Counted from the stretch's first letter, positions 37,862-50,972 are shown. The stretch is DNA of 64,000 bases from Arabidopsis thaliana (GCF_000001735.4 NC_003074.8:21335261-21399260), one strand, 5' to 3'. Numbers and translations are program-made. Notes: a model not told the origin generated them from the letters alone.

Positions 37862-40800
37862 CTTATATATATTACTATAAGTACTAAGTAATTCGGTATA
37901 TATATTAATTATAAGAAACCTAAATCTATGGACCAAGTTTTGATGGAGGTAGGGCTTTTCAAACTAAAAGCTATATCATCTAATTGATCATAGGAAAAAA
38001 ATGAATCAAGAGCACTTGGAAAATTTTAAATTGTATCTTTAGCTTCCTAGTTAAATTTATTGCAAGACAATGTAGCAGTCTAACCAATGAGGTTCCCAAC
38101 GGTTTATTTCTATTTGTATATTATTTTGTCATTAGCTTCACCTTTCGTTAATTCGAAGGACATAACTTATAAATGTTTAAATTATGTTTGTTAGGATACT
38201 AAAAGACAAGAAAAGTAGATGCTATACATTCATGCATAAGAATTTTCTCTTAATATACCATATTCTAGATCAAAATGAATATTTCCAAATTTCAATTTGA
38301 GTAATAATAGATTCTAGTTTTTTTTTTATTCCAACAGATATTTGTTTTCTGGTGGAGTTATCGTTGGTTTTATTTTATAAGAATACTTGTGATACTTAAT
38401 TGTCTAGTGACATCATGGAAAATAATGAGAGAATGGACACTAGAGAATATTGCTACGTACTCAAGTGCAGAACTTTATTAGGAAGATCGAATACCAAATT
38501 ATACATAATGTGATGATGATACGCATCCCATATGTTTTGAGAATATAACAATACATAAATAATTATAGATGTGTTTTGGTTTATATTTTATCAACGCATG
38601 TAAAATTAAATTAAAATAATTCAAATCTTTAGTACATAATTTACCAAAAAATATCATTCAACTGAACAATTCTTGATTCTCACGAACTCATCCGAATGTG
38701 AGAAAACAAATCAAAATGCCGATGCTAGTTATTGTCATATCTACCAATTCATAGCAATTAGTTTAAAAGCTACTCTCGTCCGTTTCTCTTTCTTTTTTTA
38801 GTTTATGTATATGTTGCTTGATCTAATACATAATCAACAGTTGAAACACTTCAGTTTTTGTTTGTATCGTTTGCGTAATACCTTGTGTTTTTGAATGGTT
38901 ACAAGTACTTGAAATGAAACGTTTAAAGTATATTGCGTTTTTTTTCTTTTCAAAACATCTGTGTTAATTTTTATATTTTTTCTTAATTATTTTATGGGGT
39001 GTAATACTCAAATTTTAAATATAAAAGGCAATTATAATATATATTATACTGTTTCTTCAATAAAATGTTTTGTTGGTTTCGTTCTCATGAAAAAATTGTC
39101 CTATATATATGTAGTGATGTTCATACTAATTAACTTTCCGATTAATAAGCACCAAATGAATATTGCATTTGTTAACCTGATGAAGCCTGTCAAAAAGATT
39201 TCTTTATTTTTACTATATATTATATATATAAGAAAACAAAATTACCGGACTACAAGTGATTGTCTTGTTATTGTAGTTACAGTTTTTGTTTTGTGTCAGT
39301 TAGTTGGTAATGAAGAATTCAAGATCCAATTTGGATATGATTGTATACTAAGATTACAGTTAAAGAGAGGCTTTTCTTCCTGCAAAGAGCTTTTCAATAT
39401 GCTCCCTTTTTGCTATCTTTTTTTCCCCTCTTCTCCTTTTTGTTAGTGGAGAGACAAATTTGCTCGTTGAAGGAACATTACACCTCTTGAACTAAATAAG
39501 ATTCACTTTCATTTTATTTTTTAATCTTAGAATTCGAAACCAAAATTATCTCTCGATTTAGATATTGTCATATTGACCTAATTTTCGTTCACGTATAAAG
39601 GTATGCATAAACAGTGAATATTCCTTCGGTTCCTATATCTGCATACGTATGCATGCAGTCATGTATATACACGTGTATGTATGTACATGAAGATGATGAT
39701 AAATGGGTGAAGAAGCACAAACTAATGTGAAGGAGGGTGATAAAAAAACAAAAGAGAAGAGAGTGGAGCCCAAAGGGTGTGATGGGTTGTTTGGGAGCAA
39801 AGATTGATGGTATCAACAGTTATTTTTTTTTTGCTCTCTATCTTTCTCTCTCACTCACTGTTATTTGATTTGACATCTCATTTTTCCTTTGACCATCTCT
39901 CTCTCTCTCTACACACACACTCTCACACAAATGACACAACTTTCATCATCTCCTCCAATCAAAACCCACATGCTTGCCTCTTTTGTATTCATTTCATATT
40001 CAAGTTTACTCATCTTATTTCTTAAATGTATTTGAACCTAATCTAAAATGTTAGATTAGTTGTGTCCCTAACAGTTAGTTACCTTATTTTAATACATACA
40101 GTAATTGGAGGGATATACATAACATTAATGTGCAAAAAAAAATTCTGTTATAGATGGATATACATACAATAATGTATGGGTTGTTTTAACATTGGTCACA
40201 AGCTGAAACTAAACAGTAGAAAATCTGGAAAAGTTATGAACGCACATCTTTAAATTATGTAGGATTCAGACAACATTTATTGCCAATCAATATCCTACCC
40301 CTTTGTTGGGAGAAATAGACCATCCCTATTCCCTACCTCTCTTCTTTCCTTTGACCCCTCTCATTTTCCCAACACTCTCCAGAAATTTCTACCGATCGAT
40401 AAATATGTACATATATATTGGTATATGGTATTAAGTGGTTCCTATCGAATGTTAGATCATCTTTTATATGCGGTAAAATGTAAGTCATGCGTTGACAGAT
40501 AACATATAAGCAGTAAAAGTTTTAGCTAGTCATTCAAATCGACATTTTCTATAATACGGTAGAAAACCTTCTAGATTAACTTTTGTCACTTTATATTTTT
40601 GGAATCTATGTATAGCTTTATGATTAAACTATTTAAAAAGTCCCAACAGTTTATATCACATTGGAAAGTGATAAAGAAGCAAGAGAAATAGTTATGTTTA
40701 ATATAATTATATAAATGAATGATATAAGTTAACATGCTAAAACTTTGATTTTTTTTAATTTACAACTTAGTTATGAACACTATTATTTTTTGGTCAAATG

Positions 40801-41799
40801 AATTCTAATTTGCTTAGACATATATATATCCAGTTAAAGGTCTACATGCACATGTTTATATATTAAGATAGATAGATCACACAAAGAAACATAAAAATAA
40901 ATGGAAAATTATTGATATAAAATGGAGTACTAGTTAAAAGTTTTCGAATCTCGAAACTGAATTGTTCTCTGTGAGTGTGCAAAAGACATTTTCAAAATCC
41001 GAGCAACATATATTTGGATTTTCCTACTGTTGCCGGAAAGAATCCGAACATTGGACTTCACTTTGTTCCGTAACTATGCTGTTAAATTAACTAATGCATT
41101 TATAAAACCAAAGTTTATACATTGGTTATTTTCACGTAGACAATTTTCCTTGTCTGAAAAAAACTTGAATAAAAGGCCTTAATTCCTGCTTTTTAAAATC
41201 CCGAAGCAATATTCTAAATCCGTCAAACGAAATTTTAATTACTTTACAATTTCCTATGTTCATGTCGAGATATGCAAATGTGTAAATTACTAGTACTAAC
41301 TGAATTAATTTATTTAGTTTTACTGTTCATATTCCAAGGCTGATCTGAAGGAGACAGCTTTGTCTGCCGTGGCTCAAATCTCCATCTCCCACATTTAATT
41401 TATTTTAGTTGACACACACGTACGTAAACTGTTTACATTAGTAGTATTTTTTTATCATGGAAAAAATCTTCCTGTGACCGTGTGACGTATTTGTTTTGTC
41501 TATATAATACATAATTACATATACGTAAATATGTAACGAAAACGTAAATGAAAGAAAAGTATAAATTTGATTATTAAGATTAAGTAGCACATAAAGAAGA
41601 TTAATGTAGCAATATATGATTTTCGACAACTTTGTTTGAAGGAGGCCCCAACATGCAAAAGATAAAGGGAGAAAGAGGCCAAATTGAGCTTGACTCATGA
41701 TTAATCACGGGTACCTCAAAAGAGCAAACAAAAAAATATATTGAATAAACTAATTTCATATTTAAAGAAATACTTGTGTAAACAACATACATAAACAGC

Positions 41800-41853
41800 A
41801 TATATATATATATATATAATTATATATATCAATTTAAAATTATTGTTTAAGGA

Positions 41854-41886
<33 letters not shown>
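41800..41886. repeat. Pair of (TA)n microsatellites
   Basis: Two TA tracts (41800-41819 and 41855-41886) separated by about 35 bases of AT-rich sequence that itself contains a short TATATATA. Confidence 0.9.
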
Positions 41887-41887
<1 letters not shown>

Positions 41888-44800
41888 CATTTAAATTAGT
41901 GCATGGAAAACAATATTTCTTTATAGATCACAAGTAAAAAAAAACAAAGACATGTAAGAGGGCAATATGTAGGTATGATGTGCCTTCTAATCATTTCTTA
42001 AACAATAATGAAGGGGAAGAGTGTTCATTGAGATTCAAATTATCGCCAAAGGTTTCATTCGCATACTCTTTTTTTTTGTTTTTTTACAGAATCATCATTC
42101 GCAAACTTTGTAAGATAATATTGTCTATAAAAAAAAAAACAAAAAAAATTTGTCTATAAATGTACCTAGCTACTTTAATGATTGTTTTAGTTTATTTTTT
42201 GATAAAAATTTTAAACGATTGTTTTAGTTTGAGTTGTTATCCTATTTTTTAAAAAAATCAAAAATGTAACTGTATGCGTAATTAAATCATTTATTTGGGA
42301 CCGTTTCGTTTTGGGATTTCAACTTAACAATTAACACGAGAATCAGCTTGAAATAAACTTATATTCAAACCAGCTGTCCGCCTGAATTATCATAGTCGAT
42401 CGAGCGCAATTGAACGTCTGATGCTATAAACAATATAATACAATCCATTTGGCAAAGTAATTATGGTAAATATTCTTAAAACAACTTCTTCTTTCTTGTG
42501 ATACAAATAATAATATTATATAATCGTTAGAGATGAGGTTGTTTCGTTAGCTCGTGATCATTGTCCGAGCGTGTTCTTTTGTCCATATTCTTTATTTGAT
42601 CAACTTTATTTTTTCTACTCCTGTTAAAGCTATTTGATCATCATGCTTTGTAGATTCTCCATGTTGTATGTAGTGTTGGGTTTCTTTCACCAGCGAATAT
42701 TATCCCAATGAAATATAAAAGTTCAAGAAAACAAAACTTTTTCTGTCAAGTTTTTGTTTAGTAATAATAATCTTAAACAAAAACAAACAATATTGAATTT
42801 TAAACCTCATTAAGGGTGTTCATGATAATTAAGCTTTCATATAATATACAATGATAATAGAGAATTGATATCTAGTAAAACGAAGATCAAATGATACTAG
42901 ATTAGCACCATTTCTTGTGACATGGGGTTTGTATCCAGTATATTATCCCAAATCTTATTTACAGATGAATTTTAAGTAAATCAAAATTTATATATGCATG
43001 GTTTAATCTCAATGTCACTTTTTCTTTTGGTTTTTATACTAATCTCAGTGACACTTATTTTGAATAGAATTTTTTTTTCATATGTTGCATCTATACACAT
43101 GCACACATACCCATACATATCTGTGTGTGAAGCACTGAAGCTAGAGCGTGAGACCATCACAGAACGGAGGGGCAGATGATACCAGGAGAAAGAAATAGAA
43201 ACAGAAAAGGTGGAAGAAAATCAAATATGATTTTATTGGTGCTTTTTCATATTAGAGAAAAATATTTATTTATATGATTGGACATGGCATCGACTTTTGT
43301 CTTTCCAATTACTTTGAGGAGAGATTCTATTTTGAGGTTAACATAACTCCAAAGAAATACCCACACTCTTTTCCCCCATTTCCCAATTTTACCCATGCAA
43401 CCTTTCTTACATTAGTTACCACTAAAATCGTATGTATACATCCATATATTCATGGTTTTGACAGTATAAAAAATCTCATCAATTGAGACCTAACAAATCT
43501 ATTTCACTTTAATGTTTAGATGCTTTGATTGGAAGATCACAATCAATTTCATCAAGTGGTTTGTTGGTCAACTAACTAGTTATGATAATTTTAGTATCTT
43601 ACTTCCATTTACAATATTGACAACAACAACAAAATGGACCACATAACATAAGTAAATTGTCAGTGAAGGTATTTTCATTCAGGTACTCTTTTCTTTTATG
43701 AACAGTGGACTTTGATAAGAGCAGCTCTGTTATCCTCTCTCACTTAATTTTTTTGTTTTTGTTTTTCCTCTTTTTTCTTGTCTTTTATTTTCAACCCTCT
43801 CTTTTTGTCTGCAACAATGTGCTTTAAGTGAAATGTGTCTTTATCTCCTTTCCCATACCTCCTTTGTTTTCTTTTTTATTCAATTACTTTTCAGAAAACC
43901 AACCAAAATTAAAAGATGAATTTATTACTGTTCTTTTAAAAAAGAAGAGCTACTTGATCATATTTCTTTTTGTAAGGGTATTCGGTTAATTTTCTAATTT
44001 TTTTTTGTCGTTTTTAATAAGGACTATTTTAGATAAAAACCAAAAACTACCATATCTGCGTGTTATATTAGGTAAATGATTTTTTGTTTTTGTTTTGGAA
44101 TACCTGTTTTTTTCGTTTTTTTAAAAGTTATGATTCTATGTATTTGAAAACAAAATGATAATACTCAATTAATTATAGTATTAAGGGACATGTAAACAAA
44201 CATACGACTGGCTACATTTGTTTATATCTTTCGGTAAATCGTATGATTGGATACTTCAAAAACTATTTTGTATAATATAATCCTCCTTATATTAGTATAA
44301 AAAGATATTTTACTATAATCAAGTGGGTTTGCAATCTAATAGTGTTCGTTCTATCAACTGAACTCAATACCATATAAAAAATATCACAGATAAAGAAATT
44401 ACTTTCAACCGATCGATGCACTTCTCACAAGGTTAGCTATAATGAAAATTTCCGTATTTTACTAACTATAAGCAATTGTATATCTCTAGACTCTAGATAT
44501 GTGCATGTGGTTTGACGAATATTACTAGTACTTTTATATTGGTAATAATGAAACCATTAATTAAGAATTTAGTCTCGGAACTCATAACAAAGGGTACGTT
44601 CACGTTGGGACTAATGTGAAAGACAAAATACGAGAGGGATGGGTTTATGAATTATGAGGAACCCCATACTTACAAAAATTTCCTTCCAAAGGAGAAGCAA
44701 TCAATTTGGAGATGAAGTGTATGTCCATCTTCTAAACATTCCATCTCTAAAGTCAAAACCCTAAATTTCAGTTCCAAAATCGATAAGTTATTTTTCCCGA

Positions 44801-45296
44801 TGCATGCACATGCAACACTGTAATTAATTTCATTCACGTGTCAAGGTGGACTGGATGGTGATCATCTATGTCTATGCCAAAAACAAGTTATTAATTGTGT
44901 ATTACCTTTTATAGAAAGTTTTCTTGAGCACACGATAACGCTAAAACTTGAAGTTGCAATAATTGTTTACGAGATATTGTCAAAATATTCGTTGTTACAA
45001 ATTTTTGATTCATGTGGATTCTGAATTCATAATTTCATATTTACTGATATAGAGCTTTGAAAACATTCTGAGGAAATTGTAATTTTATTATTCAAAGCAA
45101 CATTTGAAATATCATCTAGCTAACAACAGTGATAATTTCATTCATAAGTTTAGTTAATCTTCTAAAAACTATTTTGTTCTTTCAAAACAAACCAAACAAC
45201 ATAACAGTTCGTCATGTCCCCTTGTGCAAAATTGAGTTCCCATAAAAATCTCAGTATACATCATAAAACTAAAAGTGTGATCCGAAAGTTCCAGTC

Positions 45297-45328
45297 TAAG
45301 GCCCAAATTGATGGTAAATTGGGCCTTA
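45297..45328 (+). promoter_or_regulatory. Palindromic pair of GGCCCA / TGGGCC elements
   Basis: TAAGGCCCAA at 45297-45306 and its exact reverse complement TTGGGCCTTA at 45319-45328 form a 10-bp inverted repeat with a 12-base spacer, about 470 bases upstream of the peptidase ATG. TGGGCC/GGCCCA is the site II-type element bound by TCP factors. The palindrome is seen; its use is inferred. Confidence 0.45.
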
Positions 45329-45793
45329 TAATTCTATTTGTACAAGTAAATAATCCAGCCCATATTCAGATAAAACAGATTTTGACTCTTACCTTCATGA
45401 GAGCTGACATTACTTCTTTTGATATCGATGCCTTAGTCAGGCTAACTATATGCGATGCGTCAAACATAAAATGAAATTCATCCTACCGAGAGAATCTCGC
45501 ATAAAGCAATGGGAGTCATGGCTCGGATTATGATCGGTCCATCCTCAGACACTGACGTTAACGTCAGTCACAAGTCACAACACGTGTAAGATATTCCAGT
45601 TCTTAGTTTAGTTTAGAGATACGCAACAGCAAAATCTCTAAGCCACAAAGATTCAAGTAGGCCCACTTACAGAATCTTCCATAATTTGAGTTTAAATGTC
45701 GTAAACTTTTTAACCACGTCATTAGATTAGCGATGATAAAAGGAAATTCAGATTTTTTCACTCAATTCACTGATTGATTCATACTGATTGCAA

Positions 45794-48369
45794 ATGGAAA
45801 AAGTTGTAACCCTAAATCATGATCTACCTCTGTTACACTTCCCGAATTCTCGGAAACCCTTTTCGATTCCATCTCCGATTCTTCGGATTTCGAGCTTCAA
45901 GCGTCATAAGAAACGTTCTTGTCTTGCATCGTCTTCGCGTCTAGGGTTCTATACAGAGACCAAGACCGTTTCAGAGAGCCATGGTGTGATAGTTGACAAC
46001 AGTACCATCGGAAGAAGATTGCTTGGTTTAGCCGCAGCCGTTTCAGTAGCGGTTTCTTTGTCGATCTTTTGTGATTCCCCGGCACTAGCTGAGTCTCTAA
46101 CGATCGCTTTCCCTGTTTCACGTGCTCGTGAGGTGATCGAGGTTTTTTCATTGAGCTCTGTTTCTCTGTTTTTAACGTCTCTGAGAAATAAAGTTTGGAT
46201 TTTGATGTTTTGTTAAGGTTACTACAGTACAGAGAACTCTTGTGGAAGCTTGGGGTTTGATTAGAGAAACATTTGTTGATCCAACTTTTAATCATCAAGG
46301 CAATGTTCAGATTTTGATTTGAATTTGTGGGAGGATTTTGTAGATTATCTCTTGAGGAAAGTGTATTGATTTTGCAGATTGGGATTTTAAGTTGCAACAG
46401 ACGATGGTGGAAATGTTTCCTCTAAGATCAGCAGATGCTGCTTATGGAAAGCTCAAAGCTATGCTCTCTACGCTTGGTGATCCCTTTACTCGACTCATTA
46501 CCCCAAAGGTACTTGCAAATTTTGATTCTACATGAGTGTGCCCTTTAGTGTTTTTGGGCATGATTTGAAAGTTGTTCTGCATTAAGAGTTAAGACACATC
46601 TTGTGACTTGCAGGAGTACCAAAGTTTCAGAATTGGCAGCGATGGAAATCTCCAAGGTGTTGGCCTTTTCATAAACTCAGAACCAAGAACAGGTCACCTG
46701 GTTAGTGATCAAACACATCTTGAAACCCAAATAAGCTTGGTCTTTGGTCTTTTTGTTCATTTTCTGAGCATGAAGTATGTAGATCTTGTTTCATGGTAGA
46801 GCCCAATGTAGGTTGTTATGTCTTGCGTAGAAGGTAGCCCGGCAGATCGTGCTGGTATACATGAAGGCGAGGAGTTAGTCGAGATAAATGGTACATTGGT
46901 CCTTATCTTTACCAACTAGATTGCTGAAATTTGGCTATAACTCCGTTTCTTCTTTATGAGACTTTAGGTGAGAAATTAGATGATGTTGATAGTGAAGCAG
47001 CAGCACAGAAGCTGAGAGGCCGAGTTGGAACATTTGTTACCATAAAACTTAAAAATGTACTATTCGGTTACCTCTACATTCTCTTTGTTGAAAACCCTGT
47101 ATAGTTGAGATAAAACCAATTAAGTTATTGTCATTTCTTGTAGGTGAATGGATCAGGGACAGATTCTGGTATTAGAGAGGTAACAGTTACCGCTGTTTCT
47201 GTTAGATGTGTTCGGGTTACTTACTAAATAAATGTCTCTCATATATGTAAAGGTCAAGTTACCTCGAGATTACATTAAGCTATCTCCAATATCCAGTGCT
47301 ATAATCCCACATACAACACCTGATGGACGTTTAGCGAAGACAGGTTATGTCAAACTCACAGCGTTTTCACAGGTTAGTGTTTGTGAAACCGAAAAACAGA
47401 AGAAGATAGGCAAAATGATATCTACTTCACTGATTTGAACTTTCTGATAGACTGCAGCGTCCGATATGGAAAATGCGGTGCACGAGATGGAGAATCAGGA
47501 TGTTCAGTCATACATTCTAGACCTAAGGAACAATCCGGTAAATGTCAGGTTTTGTTTTTAATGCGAATGATCGTCTCTTGATCATTTTCCGACAACTTAG
47601 CTTTTGGCTATTCCATATCAGGGAGGTCTGGTTAGAGCTGGTCTTGATGTTGCACAATTATGGCTTGACGGAGATGAGACTCTTGTGTATACAATCGATC
47701 GAGAAGGGGTTACATCACCGATCAACATGATCAATGGACACGCTGTGACACATGATCCACTTGTTGTGCTTGTAAGTACCTATATATAAGCTGACTAGGT
47801 GATCAATCAACGCAATGAAATTTCGGTTAAGTTCTGTTTTATCGGTTGTAGAAATTAGTTTGGTTCGGTTTGGTATATAAGACCTCTCCAAATTTATTTT
47901 TCGATCAAATGATGAACAGGTGAATGAAGGAAGTGCTAGTGCAAGTGAAATTTTGGCAGGTGCTTTACACGATAATGGTCGAGCTATACTTGTCGGTAAC
48001 CGGACATTTGGGAAAGGGAAAATTCAAGTATGTACATTAATCAGCTTTAAACAATACAAATTTATTAATATTGATCTTATGAATTTTTTGTTGTTGTATG
48101 TTTTGTGATTTTGCAAGAGCATAACAGAGCTAAACGATGGGTCGGCTTTGTTTGTGACGGTGGCTAAGTATTTGTCTCCGTCTTTACACGAAATTGATCA
48201 AGTAGGGATTGCACCTGATGTACAGTGTACCACAGGTATGATCGATTCTTTGACCGCTGAGATAGTTGAGAAGATGAACAGTTCGGTTCCATTGCTTGAA
48301 GCAGACTCATGTGTTATGGTCGCTGAGCACGAACTTGAGGCTCGACGATCTAATGGAACAGCTTCTTGA
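45794..48369 (+). CDS. C-terminal processing peptidase (CtpA-like Ser-Lys protease), predicted thylakoid lumen
   Basis: Family S41 proteases trim C termini; CtpA matures the photosystem II D1 protein. Twelve exons: 45794-46132, 46218-46299, 46378-46508, 46614-46700, 46812-46890, 46968-47056, 47144-47179, 47253-47372, 47451-47537, 47622-47771, 47920-48027, 48118-48369. They total 1560 bases (519 residues) with consistent phases. The N terminus is a bipartite transit peptide: a basic Ser-rich stroma-targeting part (1-70), then twin Arg, a hydrophobic core and an ALA cleavage site (about 74-100). A PDZ domain (about 200-285) precedes the catalytic domain, with Ser in EGSASASE and Lys in FGKGKIQ. 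Exon 7 is only 36 bases. Intron 2 uses a GC donor (AAG|GCAATG). Whether the substrate is D1 or another lumenal protein cannot be told from sequence, since Arabidopsis has several paralogues. Confidence 0.93.
46300..46377 (+). other. GC-AG intron in the processing peptidase gene
   Basis: Reading frame continuity (NHQ-DWDFK, Asp codon split G/AT) requires the exon to end at 46299, followed by GCAATG and an acceptor TTTTGCAG ending at 46377. No nearby GT restores the frame. GC donors are a known minor class of U2-type introns. Confidence 0.8.
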
Positions 48370-49008
48370 GGGTTTTGGGCGGTTTCATCGTGAATATTTA
48401 TAGGACAAGTTTATGTTGTATATATTGTGATAGTTCCATGTACAAATCTATCTGACACTTACTGTTGTTTCCTTCTATACGTAAAGTTTAGTGAATTTAG
48501 ATTAGTAAAAGAGTCTTAAGGATCTTCTTTTTCTTAGATATTGTAATATTGATATACACCCAAAATAACCCAAACTGAAACTTTTCATATTATTCTCATA
48601 TTGAAGTCCCCGAAGATTAGATGAAAAAGAAAAAGAAAAAACGTCATGAAAAGAAATCTGATAACCGGATGGTGATATGAAAAACTCATGTTCATGTAAC
48701 AAGAAAATACAAACAGAAATGCTAAAATAAATCTAAGCCACATGTTGCAACTCTTTTCACCGTGATTGTAGTTAAATTTAACGGCGAATTAGTTATTATT
48801 GACCATCATAAGTTTTGTTACCCTCCTAATGTTCCTTAAACTTAGTTATTTTTAGGTAAATCAAAGTAAATATTACTAAAAATAACACTAGTTCCACACA
48901 TATAAATTCCCGATCAACACCATCCATATTCCTCAGACCTGCAAGAACTTTAAAAAGCACAAAAACTAAATAAAAAGAAGAAAAGAAAAGCCTTTCAGGT
49001 CTCAAACA
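48370..49008. other. Intergenic between peptidase and AGP23
   Basis: 3' UTR of the peptidase (to about 48500) and the AGP23 promoter. No other feature; the minus-strand frames here are shadows. Confidence 0.5.
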
Positions 49009-49194
49009 ATGGAGATGAAGAAGATTGCTTGCGGTGTGCTTTTCGCTGCTGCCTCCATGACCGCCGTCATGGCTGCTGAGGAAGTCGGAGCTCCGGCACC
49101 AGGACCTGCATCCGCCGCCTCGGCTGCGTTGCCAGCTCTTGGCTCTTTGGTTGGAGCTTCCCTTGTCTCCCTCTTCAGCTACTACTTGCACTAA
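49009..49194 (+). CDS. AGP23: Arabinogalactan peptide AGP23
   Basis: A 61-residue precursor of a very short cell-surface proteoglycan. Residues 1-22 form a signal peptide (cleavage after VMA). The mature core is about a dozen residues with APAPGP, whose prolines are hydroxylated and carry arabinogalactan. The C terminus ([16 protein letters not shown]) is a GPI-anchor signal with Ala/Ser-rich omega site. A second ATG lies at 49015, but the first gives the usual basic start. The identity as AGP23 comes from recalled gene order and the AG-peptide architecture. AG peptides of this group are often pollen-enriched. Confidence 0.88.
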
Positions 49195-49656
49195 GCTATC
49201 TTTCATTATGTAATAACAACTCATTATGTGATCTTATTCATTTCCTATTTATTTCCATTTCACTTGTTTATTAATAAAACAGAGAAAGTAATTCAAGAAT
49301 AAATTTTCTCTTCTTGATTATGTTCATTTTAATTTTTGACTACTGGTTTTTGAAATGTGGATGGTCCCTTGATTTTCAAAACTGGTTATTGGACAAATAT
49401 TATAGCTTATAATAATGATTATAAAAAAATATTCAACATATTTGTAAATTAGTCATTACAAAATGTCATCAAGTGAAAAATCTTATGATTCACATTATGT
49501 TTCATAAGTTGTTGACTTAGACCAAAAAAAAGGAGAAGTTGTTGACTTTTGAAGTGACCTCGTTGACTTGATTTGTTCTTGCGTCTCCGACTCTCTTTCT
49601 TTCTTGTGTCCCTTTCTTCACAACTCACAAGACAATATTCTTTTCTGAGTTTAGAG
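49195..49656. other. Intergenic, start of the ZRK cluster
   Basis: AGP23 3' UTR and the promoter of the first cluster kinase. The kinase frame is open back to 49573 and would add a hydrophobic 28-residue leader; this is probably 5' UTR because no relative has it. TTGACT/GTTGAC W-box-like cores recur at 49512, 49541 and 49563. Confidence 0.5.
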
Positions 49657-50679
49657 ATGTTGCGTCTGTTCAGAAAGAAGAAGAAGCAGAAGAAAGAAGA
49701 GGAGATCAATCTCCAGAAGAATGGGAGCTTACTGTTGGAAGAACTCATTGCAACTTCAGGAGGTATATACAATCCCATCCGTACGTTTTCTTCCGACCAA
49801 ATCCTACAAGCTACAAATCACTTTGACTGGAACTACGTAATCTCTGAAGACAGATTCGTGTGGTACAAAGGCATGATTGAAAACAGACCCGTACTGATCA
49901 AGAAATTCCAAGACTGTTCTGTTTTCGACGCTGACAACTTTTACCGTGACATTGCTGTTTCATCTTTGATGAGTAGCCATAAGAATGTTCTCAAGCTCTT
50001 GGGGTGTTGTCTAGAGTTTCCTCGTCCGGTTCTCGTGTGTGAATATCCAGAACATGGAGCTCTAAACTGTATAAGATGTGGAAAAGAAGGCGTCCGGTCA
50101 TTCCCTTGGAATGTAAGGTTGAGAATCGCCAAGGAGATTGCAGATGCTGTAGCGTATCTTCATACTGAATTCCCCAGGACTATAATCCATAGGGATTTAA
50201 AGCTTGCAAATATTTTCCTTGACGAGAATTGGTCCGCTAAGCTCTCTTCTTTCAGCCTCAGTATAGTGCTTCCAGAGGGTGAAACTGGCGTAAATGACAT
50301 GGTTTGCAGGACATCAAGCTATATCGAGCCTGATTACTTTAATACAGGTTTGGTCACCGAGAATGTCGACATCTATAGTCTTGGGATCATCATGCTAATT
50401 ATTTTGACAGGAAAGTCTGAATACAATTCAGAAGTCGCTGTTTATCTTCCTGTATTGCCTGTCTATGTTGGGAAGTTTCTGGAGCGAGGTTTGTTGACTG
50501 AACTCATAGACCCGTCGATATTGGACAGCACGAGTGATGACATTCCCAAGCATTCAAGACTGCAAATGGAAGCGTTCATTGAGCTTGCTTTTAGATGTGT
50601 AAGATTCAGACCAGGAGAGAACGTGCCTCGCATGATAGACGTTGCAAAAGAGCTTAAGAAGATAGAGAAACATATATGA
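49657..50679 (+). CDS. ZRK-type receptor-like cytoplasmic kinase, cluster member 1
   Basis: Intronless, 340 residues from ATG 49657 (MLRLFRKKKKQ). N terminus basic, followed by the ZRK core LLLEELIATSGG, NPIRTFSSDQILQATNHF and [25 protein letters not shown]. The ATP-site Lys (LIKKF) and a full HRDLKLAN catalytic loop are kept. The DFG position reads SSF and there is no glycine-rich loop, so Mg-ATP handling is doubtful. The C-lobe ends with the family motif MIDVAKELKKIEK. It is most similar to the kinase at 62.4 kb (YKGxIENRxVLIK, SAKLSSFSLSI). The upstream gene is AGP23 and the next kinase converges from the other strand. By gene order this would be AT3G57700. Function as a ZAR1 adaptor is inferred from family. 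Confidence 0.9.
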   Translation: MLRLFRKKKKQKKEEEINLQKNGSLLLEELIATSGGIYNPIRTFSSDQILQATNHFDWNYVISEDRFVWYKGMIENRPVLIKKFQDCSVFDADNFYRDIAVSSLMSSHKNVLKLLGCCLEFPRPVLVCEYPEHGALNCIRCGKEGVRSFPWNVRLRIAKEIADAVAYLHTEFPRTIIHRDLKLANIFLDENWSAKLSSFSLSIVLPEGETGVNDMVCRTSSYIEPDYFNTGLVTENVDIYSLGIIMLIILTGKSEYNSEVAVYLPVLPVYVGKFLERGLLTELIDPSILDSTSDDIPKHSRLQMEAFIELAFRCVRFRPGENVPRMIDVAKELKKIEKHI

Positions 50680-50972
50680 CCATGCAACCTTTTCTAATGC
50701 GACTTGAAACAGGTCTATCTATTATACAGGCTTAGTAGTGAAAATTGCAATCACTGTATCTTGTTTTTGATCGAGCTTTTATTAAATATGTTGTATGTAA
50801 GAATCTGAGTTTCCTTGCTACACAATGCAAGAATTGTTTACTTAGATTTATATAGTCCAAGCAACTGATACCTCTTCTTTTGGGCACCAAAGATGCTCCT
50901 ATCTTCAGTCATGTTCTTGTGATGCCTACTCCGCGAAGATATCTCAATATCCAAAAAGTTCCTTGCGGATCT

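Larger units (their letters stand above)
37862..45793. other. Gene desert of about 8 kb downstream of NTT/WIP2
   Basis: No supported gene. The longest frame, 38961-39446 (161 codons), is AT-driven, Ile/Phe/Tyr-rich and has no motif. TA microsatellites lie at 41800-41819 and 41855-41886. The last 500 bases are the promoter of the C-terminal processing peptidase and contain a GGCCCA hairpin. Confidence 0.55.

Noticed and set aside
38961..39446. 161-codon open frame in the downstream NTT desert
   Set aside because: Composition follows the AT-rich DNA (Ile/Phe/Tyr/Leu), with no motif, no supporting context and an arbitrary start.
45214..45474. 86-codon frame upstream of the processing peptidase
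   Set aside because: No motif; it contains the GGCCCA palindrome and lies in the promoter region.
49573..49656. 28-codon hydrophobic leader in frame with the first cluster kinase, resembling a signal peptide
   Set aside because: All ZRK relatives start with a short basic N terminus like MLRLFRKKKK; the leader is unique, lacks a clear cleavage site and is best read as 5' UTR.
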